Made by a program: the position numbers and the translations under genes. Shown piece by piece: positions 46,184 to 57,476 of a DNA stretch of 64,000 nt. Source of the stretch: Lytechinus pictus. Lineage: Eukaryota > Echinodermata > Echinoidea > Temnopleuroida > Toxopneustidae. The notes under the pieces are model-generated. The model was not told where the DNA came from, made no database searches, and worked only from the letters and a program-made list of their open reading frames with translations. Numbering within the stretch: position 1 is the first letter of the stretch; each line of letters starts with the position of its first letter. The stretch is from positions 74,818,420-74,882,419 of the forward strand of contig NC_087247.1 in the NCBI RefSeq assembly GCF_037042905.1, given 5' to 3'.

Positions 46184-47395
46184 AAACTAGAGATGCTCGG
46201 CGGGTTGCGCGGCCGAGCACATGTATCCCCCGAACCCACCGCGTCATCTGTCATTGTGAAATATAGAGCTCACACAGAAATTTGACAAATAAATACAATT
46301 ATCATGGCGACAATGACCCTGCCCACATTTTGCCTGTGGGTTCCAAATTTGATGACAATAATATGACGCAACAGCATGACTCTGCAGAACCTAAATCATT
46401 GTCCAGTATCACCTGTTGGGGAATACAATTATAGAGTAATCTGGATATATTTTGCAAACCTAACCTTAAGACCCCCAACCAAAAATGATAGGCATCTTCG
46501 CTTCACCTTTTGATATTGCTTCTGTGTGCCAACTATTATGACAAACTGGAAAAAAAAGCAGAAGTTACAGGTTTTACCAAATTTTCCACAAAAATATGGT
46601 TACCATGGCAACCATGTCTCTACCCACTCCAAAATCATTAGGCAGCTTTGCTTTACCATAATGGACCTTCATGACAAATTTGAAGATAATTGGAGAAGAA
46701 ATACAGCCAGTAGAGCACGCACAAGGAAATCTCTGCTATTTCCACAAAAACTCTTGTAACCATAGCAACCAAGTCTCCGCCCACACCAAAATCAACACGC
46801 AACTTTGCTTTACCATAATAGACCTTCATGCCACATTTGAAGATGATCGGAGAAGAAATGCAGCTGGTAGAGAGCTCACAATGACATCTCTGCTATTTCC
46901 ACAAAACATCGTTACCATGGCAACGATGTCTCCGCCCACACAGAAATTAATAGGTGGCTTCGCTTTACCATAATGGACCTTCATGCCACATTTTAAGATG
47001 ATCGGAGAAGAAATACAGCTTGTAGAGCGCTCACAAGGACATCTCTGCTATTTCCACAAAAACTCTTGTTACCATGGCAACGATGTCTCCGCCCACACAG
47101 AAATTAATAGGTGGCTTCGCTTTACCATAATGGACCTTCATGCCATATGTTAAGATGATCGGAGAAGAAATGCAGCTGGTAGAGCGCTCACAAGGACATC
47201 TCTGCTATTCCACAAAAACTCTTGTTACCATGGCAACGATGTCTTCGCCCACACCAATATCGATAGGCGGCTTCGCTATACCATACTCTACCTTCATGCC
47301 AAATTTGAAGTTGATCGGAGAAGAAATGCAGCTGATAGAGCGCTCACAAGGAAATCTCTGCGGCGGCGCGACGAGGCCAAATCCATAGTATCCTC
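46184..47395. mobile_element. satellite-cored element with RFX palindromes (family R)
   Basis: The left end has a hairpin TGCTCGGC (46194-46201)/GCCGAGCA (46212-46219). The core consists of about five units of 155-157 bp: GTTACCATGGCAACGATGTC, TCCGCCCACAC, GGCTTCGCTTTACCATAATG, GATGATCGGAGAAGAAAT, GAGCGCTCACAAGG. The right end is GCGGCGCGACGAGGCCAAAT. Perfect GTTACCATGGCAAC is at 46599, 46911, 47068 and 47224. Plus-strand frames open across units reflect the near-3n period. Confidence 0.75.
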
Positions 47396-48334
47396 CGAAC
47401 TCAGGATGTGTTCAAATTATGGACAAATCAGTGGTGGATTCAGAATTTGAAAATGGGGAGGGGGACCGAAAAATTGGGGGAGGGGAGCCACTAACATTTT
47501 CAAATTTAGCATGTGTTTTTAAGTTATAGAGGGTAGTACCATGGAGCTATTAACACAGATGGAGATCCAGCTTTCAATACCTCTGTTAAGAAACGAGATA
47601 TAACATCAATCAGCGAGCTGCCAGGTAAAAGAGCCCGCTTACAAACGCGATAATCACGCTCCTAAAATCTGAGGTAAGAGATTCTTTGAAGGTCCCTTTG
47701 CTGCACCGCCATAAAGGACGTTCTCCACACAACTTCCTCTCGAGCTCTAGTTTTTTTTCAAAATCAGGACACGACTTGGTGTTCTTCCAACGTCCATATC
47801 TCTACATACAGATTTGTGATATATGTCTTTGATGTATATTTGAAATCTCTGCGGCGGCGGCGCGACGAGGCCAAATCCATAGTATCCTCCGAACTCAGGA
47901 TGTGTTCAAATTATGGACAAATCAGTGGTGGATTCAGAATTTGAAAATGGGGAGGGGGACCGAGAAATTGGGGGAGGGGAGCCACTAACATTTTCAAATT
48001 TAGCATGTGTTTTTAAGTTATAGAGGGTAGTACCATGGAGCTATTAACACAGATGGAGATCCAGCTTTCAATACCTCTGTTAAGAAACGAGATATAACAT
48101 CAATCAGCGAGCTGCCAGGTAAAAGAGCCCGCTTACAAACGCGATAATCACGCTCCTATAATCTGAGGTAAGAGATTCTTTGAAGGTCCCTTTGCTGCAC
48201 CGCCATAAAGGACGTTCTCCACACAACTTCCTCTCGAGCTCTAGTTTTTTTTCAAAATCAGGACACGACTTGGTGTTCTTCCAACGTCCATATTTCTTCA
48301 TACAGATTTGTGATGTATGTCTTTGATGTATATT
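47351..48334. repeat. tandem duplication, about 491-bp unit, two copies
   Basis: 47351-47841 and 47842-48334 are about 98-99% identical, differing at a few bases and by an extra GGC triplet. The unit starts with the right end of family R. Minus-strand open frames within it are not supported as genes. Confidence 0.85.
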
Positions 48335-49026
48335 TGAACTTCTGAGATGATCCCCTTTGCATGCACATAAAATATGTTACAATCTGATTCAACCCAGCCA
48401 CAGTACGTACGGAGAAAGTTGGATATTAGTCGTTTATGTATGTATGTCTGTCTTTCTTGCTTTATTTTAACATTTTCCTGTACGCTCCTGTCTTAGAAAT
48501 TATAATGAGGGGAAAAAGCATACTTCGAACTTGATTTCGATGTTTAGATTATTTGTTCGGTCTTGTTCACCTTGGAAATATAACGACGAATCTACGGGGC
48601 ATTTCTACGGCTATTGTCGCATTGTTGAGTATCCTCTGGTGCCCCACGTACTCTTATTTGTGTAAGTTGAAGGTGAGTGTGATGCCGGAGCTCCGAGCTC
48701 GCACACTCAGCTCATTCACACAGTAAAGGCCTCAGCTCCAGACCGTTTCGGAAAAATATTAGAATTGCCGCATTTGGAAGATATTCATGTAGATCTAGAC
48801 CTAACTTTATTGATATTACTTTGATTATCATCTGTAAATTTTCTTTCTATTAATATTACCCATTGGGTCCGAATATCAGCGTTTTAAATTGCATTCGATC
48901 AACTTTCCCTATCTGATTTAGGGCTGATTTATGACCCTGCTGTGGAGAGATTAACGGTGCTGCGCATGGGGTAAAAGTGTTCTCGAGAGCAAGATCTCCA
49001 TCTGTAGTAGCTCCATGGTAGTACCA
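47531..49026. mobile_element. possible TIR element around the duplication
   Basis: GGTAGTACCATGGAGCTA-TAACACAGATGGAGATC at 47532-47567 recurs inverted at 48993-49025 (three or so mismatches). The left terminus also appears in the second tandem copy. The element is tentative. Confidence 0.5.
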
Positions 49027-49163
49027 TAAACCCCTATGATGATACGTCACAAAAAAATGTGCTCACTTAACCAAAATCGTTATCTCAACTCTGTACTAAA
49101 CAACTTTTGTGACTTTCAAAAATGGTCATTTTCAATTTAATTTTTGATTACTCATGCATGACT

Positions 49164-52100
49164 AAACAAGTGGAACGCCTCTGGCAGTCTTGCCTGCATT
49201 ACGCAATTTAATATAGCAGCAGTGCTAACTTTGAAAACTACTATAAAATAATCATTCACAAAAACATCATTCATATAATGACATAATACCACGTTCATTG
49301 ACCATAAATGACATTTGAACGGAGACTTAAGACTGTCAACTACACCCATGTCCACATTTCATTCAATCTATCCATAAACTTTCAAAGTTATGATGGCACT
49401 TCAACAATTACCCCAACATGGCCTAAGTTTATTGACCTTAACTGACCTTTGACTTGGTTTTGTGACCTGAAACTCACAGGGGATGTTCAGTGATGCTTGA
49501 TTACTCTTATATCCCAAGTTTTATGAACTAGATCCATAAACTTTCACAGTTAGGATTGTAATTCAACAAATACCCCCAACACGGCCAAAGTTCATTGACC
49601 TTTAATGACCTTTGACCATGGTCATGTGACCTGAAACTCGTACAGGATGTTCAGTGATACTTGATTATATACTCTTATGTCCAAGTTTTATGAACTAGAT
49701 GCATAAACTTTCAGAGTTAGGATGGTAATTTAAATATACCCCCAACACGGCCAAAGTTCATTGACCTTAAATGACCATTGACCATGGTCATGTGACCTGA
49801 AACTCGCACAGGATATTCAGTGGTACTTGATTAATCTAATGTCCAAGTTTCATGAACTAAATCCATAAATTTTCAAAGTTATGATGGTAATTCAACAAAT
49901 ACCCCCAACTTGGCCAAAGTTCATTGACCCTAAATGACCTTTGACCTTGGTCACGTGACCTGAAACTCGAGCAGGATGTTCACTAATACTTGATTAACCT
50001 TATGCTTAAGTTTCATGAACTAGGTCCATATACTTTCTAAGTTATGATGTCATTTCAAAAACTTAACCTTCGGTTAAGATTTTGAAAATAATTTTCCCAA
50101 CATGGTCTAAGTTCATTGACCCTAAATGACCTTTGACCTTGGTCATGTGACCTGAAACTCAGGCAGGATGTCCAGTAATACTTGATTAACCTTATGTCCA
50201 AGTTTCATGAACTAGGTCCATATACTTTCTAAGTTATGATGTCATTTCAAAAACTTAACCTTAGGTTAAGATTTGATGTTGACGCCGCCGCCGCCGCCGC
50301 ACAGTGGGCCAGGAGAGAGCAAAAGTGCGCCAAAACTGGTTTTTGGTCATAAAACAAATATTGTTTTTTTCATGTTCAAAGCAAAGATAAGAACCTGTAG
50401 AATGTCTCCATACAATATTTCTCCATGAAATGGATTATTAGTTGCCCATTTTATTCAATATTATTGGAAAATGACTCTTTACGGCTACCGCATGTGTAAA
50501 TGACACGTTTTAGATATTTCACTGTTTTAACAAAACGGATTGCTTAATGTATTTCCTATTCACGGTGCTCTTAGATGAATAATTGTTTTAAGTGATCGAA
50601 GATTTTCAAGATAAAATAATAATTCCTTCAGAGGTAATTTTGGACGAAACCATTTGACAATGGGGGGTTTTAGCAATTTTTTTTTTCATGAGCATTTCTT
50701 TTATAAATTGCTGCCGATTGCTGCGCTATAAATACCATGACGGTCTTTGTTATAGTTCATGCTTGATATTGATACCAAATTTAGCTGCATATACGTGCAT
50801 TTTCTGGAGATATAACCAATTTTCCAACCACATGTTCGCCGTATTTATCACAAAAATCGTTCAAAGTTAGTGTCCCATTATGCGCGTGTCGAACGTTGCG
50901 GCACACATTAAACAAATCCCCGTCGCGTGCTGGGAGAGAGAGAGAGAGGGGAAGGGGGGAGACAGGTAAGGGCAATCCAATGTTTAAATTAAATGGTTGA
51001 AATGACCATAAATGTGTGGCTCAAGTGTTTGGCTCTTGTGACTGGTATCTACCTAAAATATTTTCGTTAAACCTACATAAAGACAAGCTCTCATTTCCAC
51101 TTCCACTAACTATACAGTGCGTATCAAAAAATGGGACAGATTTGAAAAGTCTTTAAAATTTTTGTTTCAAATTATGATGTCTATATTTGGTGTTAATAGG
51201 TGCTCTGAAGTCTTATCTTTCAAATGCCATTAAAAAATTAGTTTCGTTCATGCTTGAGCGAACATGGAATGTTTTTGTCTGGGGTTAAAAAGGAGGCTTG
51301 CGCCAAAATCTAAATGATAAATATGATGATCGGACTTCTTGCTAATCAGCAGACTTCCTCTTAACCTTTTCATTATCTTTGCCATAATTTTCAAATTATG
51401 CGGTCGAAATTCGTTTTCAAATCTATTTATTTGCTTGAATTTTTCTGTTGTTGTTTCTTTCTAATATGTTCTCTTTTAGATTTGAATATTCCTTCTTCAA
51501 GCAAACACAATTTTTTTTCAACCGAATTATGGGAGAGCGTGTATTTTTTCTCAAATCCTTTCATTGTGTGCTACAAAGGTTATGGTGCCTTTTGAACAGT
51601 GTCATACAGATGGGCGGGGGCTCGGGGATGCCCCCCTCCCCTCAATTGAAAAAAATCATGACCAAGAAAAAATGTAGATGTGGTTAATCATTGTACCCAG
51701 GGAATGAAAATACTCATTTGCATTTTTTTACAATTTCACTTTGAATTTTACAATTCCGGATTCATGGTAGGGCGCCCTCTTTAAACGATACTCAAGTCAC
51801 CAATTGAATTGTTTGTACCCCGAGCACAGACTTTTCTTGTTTGTTTGCCTGTTTGTGTGTTTGCTGATTGCTAATATGCTAAATTATTGCTGAAATTTCT
51901 CTAAAACTAGTTTCTGAAAATTTAAGAACTTATTGTAGAATTAGAAACATGTAATTTCTTCTCAAATGTTAACAGCCAATCAGAAAACAGTATTTTGACG
52001 ACGTCATCAATATTTGAAAATACTTTTATTGAATTCTACGGGTGAAATTACCCCTATCTACCAACTTTAATCGTACAAATGTGTGAATGATGGGTTTTGG

Positions 52101-52188
52101 CGCACTTTGGATTCATTCTGGCCCACTGTGCGCCGTCGGAAAAGCGGCGCCTATAGTCTCGCTCTGCTATGCAGGCGAGACAAAAAAC
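49164..52188. mobile_element. satellite-cored element with DR1 sites (family P), interrupted
   Basis: Left arm AAACAAGTGGAACGCCTCTG at 49164 and right arm ending GGCGAGACAAAAAA at 52188. About six tandem units with GATGTTCAGTGATACTTGAT, TCATGAACTAG, and TGACCTTTGACCT perfect at 49935 and 50127 and near-perfect at 49443 and 49606. A GCC-triplet run (50283-50299) before the right arm is split by a TIR element (50300-52130). Confidence 0.8.
50300..52130. mobile_element. 1.83-kb non-autonomous TIR transposon
   Basis: Left end CACAGTGGGCCAG, then AAAGTGCGCCAAAA. The right end is its inverted complement (TTTTGGCGCACTTT, CTGGCCCACTGTG). It interrupts the GCC run of a family P element: the right arm resumes with CGCCGTCGG directly after it. 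A short CGCCG duplication is possible but ambiguous in the triplet run. No transposase is seen; open frames inside are short. Confidence 0.8.
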
Positions 52189-53060
52189 CTACAAAATTTT
52201 ATTATTTCAAAATTATTCCTTTCAAAAGTTACAGCACTTTGATTTAGGGGGGGGGTCTTACTTTTTTGTTGAGTATACATAGCCCCCAAGATAAAAACCA
52301 TCCTTTTGATGTCCATATCCCCATCTAAGAACCCTTATTCATTGATTTAATCTCAGCCAATAAAATCCGTATTGTTAATAGTTTCAGACAACCCCTAATC
52401 ACAGAACACAGAACTGCTTTATCCTTCCCAATAATTAAACCCCCCTTTTGTCCTATACCCAAATGCTTGGACTAGAACTGGTGTGGAATATATATTTGGA
52501 GCTTGATTATATAATGGGTGCACACCCTTAGGATTTAAAGAAGTCCAGATCATCACAGAGCGAAGATCTATCTATACTGCCAATACTGTATACTTTACAA
52601 CTCTAGATGTTATACTGATGAAGATTGACGTTCAATAAAGTATCTTGATTGAATTGTTAAAAATTAATAATAAAAGAAATAAAGTAAATTCACACTTATT
52701 CAGTATCACTAAACAAGAGTACTGGTATATTTAAACCTTGCAAACCTTGTTAAGTCATCAAATTGATGAACTTTGATATATAACTTTGTTCAAGAACAAA
52801 ATGCATTTTAACATGTGTTCAATTCAATACAACAATCAATCACATGTTCTTCCCTAAATTTTTGTTCAGCTTTTGTAAGTGTGTAATAAGTTTCCTATCA
52901 TCAGATGCTTTCATGAAGCAAGGTTTTAATATATTAAAATTAAACACATCTCGCAAGACTTCTCCCTTTAATGTGGCCAAATGAAATGTGTTCTATCTAA
53001 CACATCGTGAACTACCAATGGCCCAACCCATTCAACTGCAACACGTGGGGGGGGGGGCCT
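52189..53060. other. PIPOX intron sequence, no recognised gene
   Basis: Contains a G tract near 52247, a possible element 3' end near 52630 (TTCAATAAAGTATC), and a G run at 53047-53057. Nothing is assigned. Confidence 0.35.
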
Positions 53061-53436
53061 CCAAGACCCCCCCCCCCCCCCCGATAGGGTTAAGATTCCT
53101 TACATTTCAAGATACCCAGTACATGGAAATAAATCAAAGTGATTTTAGACTGAAACATCTGGGCCCAGTCTTAAAAAGAATTTCGATTGATCAAATCAAT
53201 CTCAAGAAAATGGAAATCCATCCATACCATCATTTTTTTCTCCAGGAATTTTGCACAATCTTCTTAGTAAACAAAGAGAATCACACTGAATCTTCCAGAG
53301 AATGGTGAATGTATCAATATACATCATATCTAAAAAAATGTTTTTAACAAATTTGCATTTAGATGCTGATGGCCATCCATAGTTGAGATTGATTGGATCA
53401 ATTGCAACCCTTTGTAAGACGGGGCCGAGTACTTAC

Positions 53437-53619
53437 TGTTAAAGGTACATCTAAACCAAGTGGCTTAAGGACCTTCTGTGCCCATGCTCCTGGGGTGAGG
53501 ATGAGTTGACGGGTCTTATATGTGGCCTTGTTTGTCCTTACAATCACCACAGTACCAGGGGTGATCTCAAGAACCTTCTCTTCTTCTTTCAGAATGCCAC
53601 CGCAATCCTTAAATCTATC
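53437..53619 (-). CDS. PIPOX: PIPOX-family oxidase exon D, copy 1
   Basis: Exactly 61 codons between TTCACAG and ACA|GTAAGT, phase 0 at both ends. It reads DRFKDCGGILKEEEKVLEI at the start and ILTPGAWAQKVLKPLG near the end. The GG(I/V)-x4-EKV-EI and T(A/P)G-W motifs match the FAD-domain strand and the helix after it in animal PIPOX. It joins in frame to the exon at 39688 (VPLT|VTRINV). An identical exon lies at 59806-59988. Confidence 0.93.
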
Positions 53620-55245
53620 CTGTGAATATAATCAATAACTCCTCAAGACTTCTATTTGTCAAGACAGACCTGGATGCTGTGGCATACCTGTATAATATAT
53701 TGATGTTACCCTACAGGTCATACCATGCCACCATAGTGAGCTAAATGTAGATAGGTTGAAGTGGAGGGGTGAAGGGGGTCCCAATGACAAATCCAGATTG
53801 GACAATTCTTGTTCAAGACATTAATGGTTAATTCTACTGTATAACGGGTTAGGAGCCAATTAAAAAGAAAGTTTCCATAGTACTTGCCACAGTGACAAAC
53901 AGGATTAAGAATGAATTCATGGTCATCAAGTACAGTACAATGCGCTTGGAAAAGGGTGTTGTATTGATTGGTCTTAATATCGTTGGTATTACAAATTATA
54001 TACTTTTTAAAAAAATGTTCTATTTTAATTGTAATAGAAATGTGCCCTGTAGAAATGTGGCTTTCCCTTGAAAATATTGCAAATGGAGGACTACAAGAAA
54101 TAATAATTGTACAATAAGTTTTATAGAACAAGACACTGCTTGGTTTGGGGTTATACTATTCATGAACTTGGCAACTTCAAGCAAATTTTTAAACCAGATT
54201 TATTGCATAATTGATTGAAACATCTGCAAGAAAATTGAGTAGTGAGAATATCTCTGTTTGTTTTGGAAGCGCCTCAGATCTAGGGCCAGGATAAACTCAT
54301 GGTCTGAAATTAAGATCTGTCAAAATGCCAGAGAGAAGGTCAAATTGGGATGCGTTAATAATGAAGTCAGATTGAAAAGAAAAAATAAAAGCTTGCAGTG
54401 CCTCCAGCTTGTGTTTATCATAACTACAAAATAATGCATACACGATGTTATCTTTTCAAGAGATTTTGATTTACTGAGAGAAATCATTCTCAAAGTATTA
54501 AATTATAACCTTGAATAACAGATTTTATTACCCTTCACATTGAATTAATTCTTAGACTTTAGAGTTAAAAAAGTAATAGGAGTTCCAAGGTTGCATATTA
54601 AGTAAAATCATTTGATTTTATTTATGACCTACAGTGATTGATTTTATCACTCATTGCATCAATGGGAACTCTTTGATTATCTCTAGCTTGTTTAATAGAG
54701 CTCAAAGGGCATTTTAAGCTGTAAAGAAAAATTGCTGTCACTGCATTTCGCACTATGGAAACATTTAGTGTGTGTGTGTATGTGTGTTTTTCCTTCGTTG
54801 TCAATATATATGACTTCATGTGTAATATTTGACTCATCTATCCTCAAGAACAAACATTGACAACCATTAATATGTCATAATAAAATGAACAGGTCTCAAC
54901 TTTCAAATAGCATCTGTAGGATTCATATCATTCCATGTAATGTATTTTACAAATTTTTGATAAAAATAATGGATACTATGCCAACCAAAGTTCTCTATAA
55001 CTTCAGAAATAAATATCAAGTAATAAATTTAATAAAAAAGTGATCTACACTGTAGAGAGTTAGTATTATTTGTATTGTTTCATTTTCTATTTGTGCCTTC
55101 CACCTTACTATACTGGGAGCTACTTCAAAAGTTTACAGTTTGTATCATACCTATTCCTACTAAATAGTATCAGGGAGCAAACACATGGCAGCCACATACA
55201 TGTACTCATGCATGGTTACTAGTACAATAATTGATTAATATTTAC
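53620..55245. other. PIPOX intron, no gene seen (copy 1)
   Basis: AT-rich. Contains a TGTGTGTG microsatellite at about 54768-54788. A 137-codon minus-strand open frame at 53718-54131 lacks splice or homology support and recurs in copy 2 only because the DNA does. Confidence 0.4.
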
Positions 55246-55462
55246 CTGGTATGCACGTAAAGCCTTGTCTGCTCTTAGAGTACCTCCATCATAATCCATA
55301 AAGACCAGTGATTCTTTAGGAAAATCTATCTCAGGGTATTCTTTCTTGAGAGCTTCATGGTCAAGGATCCTGTGTGCTCTTTTAAACTTTCTCATCTGTT
55401 CCAAAGAACTGTCATACAGTGAACGCATTGGTGGGAGTGAGATAGTCAAAAGACCTGTCTTC
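55246..55462 (-). CDS. PIPOX: PIPOX-family oxidase exon K, copy 1
   Basis: 217 bases between AACATTAG and CAG|GTAAAT: one base closing a split codon, then 72 codons. It reads KTGLLTISLPP at the start and YDGGTLRADKALRAYQ at the end. It corresponds to the TGLL ... LKK-(Y/F)P-I ... GG-(L/I)-A-KALRA-Q region of PIPOX, including the residues before exon D. It needs two bases from an upstream exon, so exon D (which ends on a full codon) cannot precede it in frame. Exons for the N-terminal FAD-binding glycine motif (roughly 90 residues) are not found in this window. Confidence 0.92.
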
Positions 55463-56135
55463 CTAATGTTCAAGATAATGGAAATAAAATGAACAAAGCA
55501 CATTTACTACAATGATAATTTAAACAAATATAACAAGAAAATTAATTTCTTTGGATTCAGAATGGAGAACTCCCCAACAGAGGTTGTTGTCCAGGCCTGG
55601 AGATGGTTGCACTGTGTCAGGTGCTCCTGGTGTTCAAGGTGATGTGGTAACCCAGTAATGATATCTTGCAAGTTATATGTGTTCAGTGCTATAGAGCAGT
55701 TTGGACATGCTATTATCAAACCAACTTTATCCTTTGATCAATTTAACTATAAAAGGAATTATTCAGAATGGCACAATAAAATTAACTCAGCTTTTTTTTA
55801 CATTCTTGGTGAGACAAATTACATCACCTGTGCTGTAAAGTAATTAACATGCATTTAAAAAAAAATACAAACAAATAAGTTGCACAAAATGGCTTATGAT
55901 TCTCTTATGATACCATGGGTCATGTAAGTAATGTTGAACAATGCCTCAAGTTTTTTTCCATGTAACTATGGACATTCCTACCCTGCTCTAAATTTTCAAT
56001 GAATTTGATTTGCCTGCAGATTTTTGTTGTCTTTAAAAATCATGTTTTTGCCTCTACATTTCTTTAAGGATTATGAAATTTGAAGTATGTGCTCGGTTGC
56101 AGTTTGGAAAAATTTGAAATCCTAATTTATGTTTC
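55463..56135. other. PIPOX intron, no gene seen (copy 1)
   Basis: A moderately GC-rich stretch at 55560-55650 gives short open frames on both strands but has no splice-consistent or family-consistent coding sense. Confidence 0.35.
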
Positions 56136-56727
56136 TTAAAGGACAAGTCCACCCCAACAAAAATGTGATTTTGAATAAAAAGAGAAAAATCCAACAAACA
56201 TAACACTGAAAATGTCATCAAAATCGGATGTAAAATAAGAAGTTATGACATTTTAAAGTTTCGCTTAATTTCACAAAACAGTTATATGCACATCCTGACT
56301 GGTATGCAAATGAGGAGATTATGACGTCATCCACTCACTATTTCTTTTGTATTTTATTATATGAAATATTCTAATTTTCTCCTCATTGTCAATTGATAAA
56401 ACGATTAATTCCTCCCTGATCATGTGGAATTAGCATTGTTTGATACTATATGGTTCAGTCAAGTTGGTCCTTATTGTTGAATCTATAAAAAATGAAATAT
56501 TGTATAACTCAAACAATAAAAAACAAAAGAAATAGTGAGTGATGGACATCATCAACTGACTCACCTAGTTGTGCATATCAATGTTTTGTGAAAAATAAGC
56601 GAGACTTTAAAATGTCATAACTTTCTTATTTCACATCCGATTTTGATGAAATTTTCAGCACTATGCTAGTTTGATTTTTCTCTATTTATTCAAGTCAGCA
56701 TTTTCCTGGGGTGGACTTGACCTTTAA
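56136..56727. mobile_element. 590-bp long-hairpin MITE, TTAA type (copy 1)
   Basis: TTAA|AGGACAAGTCCACCCCAACA at left, and TGGGGTGGACTTGACCT|TTAA at right. Same family as 43243-43853. Confidence 0.8.
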
Positions 56728-56888
56728 TAGGCAGTGCCCTGGCAGAGGGCAGGTAGAAAAAGGGGGGTGGAATTCCTCGATGAGGCAATAAAACCGCGGG
56801 TCGGAGCCTCCGTGCTCTGTCTTAACAGACACTTACTGAAATCCTACCCTGGTAAGGTTTCCATACCGACCATGGATGCCCCCCCCCC

Positions 56889-57476
56889 AAAAAAAAAAAG
56901 AGAGAGACAGACAGAGGGAGAAGCTAATGAAAGAAAAGAGAAGAAAGACACATAAAGAAGACGAGAATAGGGAGGAAAAGGGAAGAGGAAAAAGAGAGAA
57001 AAGGTGAAAGAAAATAAAGGAAGGGGAGAGGGGAAAGAAAAAGAGGGGGAAGAGAGAATTTAATGGAAGGAAATGAAAGGAGAGCTAGAAGGGAAAGAAA
57101 AGAAAGTGGGAAAAGGAGAGAGAAAAGGAGGAAAGAAAAGAAGTAGAAGGAAAAAAGGAAAAGAGAGAAAAGTAAAAGAGAGAGAAGAGAAATGGGGAGA
57201 GGGAAGAAAGGGGAAATGAGAAAATGAGAGGGGAGAGAAAAGAAAGGGGAGAGAAAAGAAAGGGGAGAGAAAAGGAGAGCAAAAGAGGAAGGGAAAGGAA
57301 ATAAAAAGAGAAAAGAAAAGGAGAGTGAAAAAGAAGGGGAGAAAGAGAAATAGACAAGGCAAATGTAGGAGAGAACAGGGAAGAGAAGAGAAACAAGAAC
57401 GAATTATTAAAGGGAAGAGGAAAGGAGAAAGAAATCAATGAAGGAAAGGGAGAGGAAAAATAAACAAGGCATAATC
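56889..57476. repeat. 580-bp purine tract (GA/GGA-rich), copy 1
   Basis: The plus strand is almost entirely A and G. It contains three tandem copies of a 16-bp GAAAGGGGAGAGAAAA unit around 57230-57280, against two in copy 2. The minus strand reads as Phe/Ser/Leu/Pro-rich open frames, a composition artefact. Confidence 0.9.

Noticed and set aside
46526..47388. Plus-strand open frames across family R units
   Set aside because: They follow from a near-multiple-of-3 unit length in a repeat; each is interrupted and repeats the same peptide.
48104..48301. 65-codon minus-strand frame inside the 491-bp duplication
   Set aside because: The sister copy differs at its start codon region and the DNA is a transposon/duplication; no recognised domain.
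53718..54131. 137-codon minus-strand open frame, repeated at 60087-60500
   Set aside because: It lies in a PIPOX intron, has no splice or family support, and its conservation is explained by the recent DNA duplication.
55507..55719. Stretch upstream of exon K as a further PIPOX exon
   Set aside because: The open frame lacks the FAD-binding glycine motif and any phase-compatible splice sites; it does not resemble the PIPOX N-terminus.
57060..57438. Phe/Ser/Leu-rich minus-strand open frames of 100-140 codons, also at 63293-63791
   Set aside because: They are complement translations of a purine tract that cannot contain stop codons; composition artefact.
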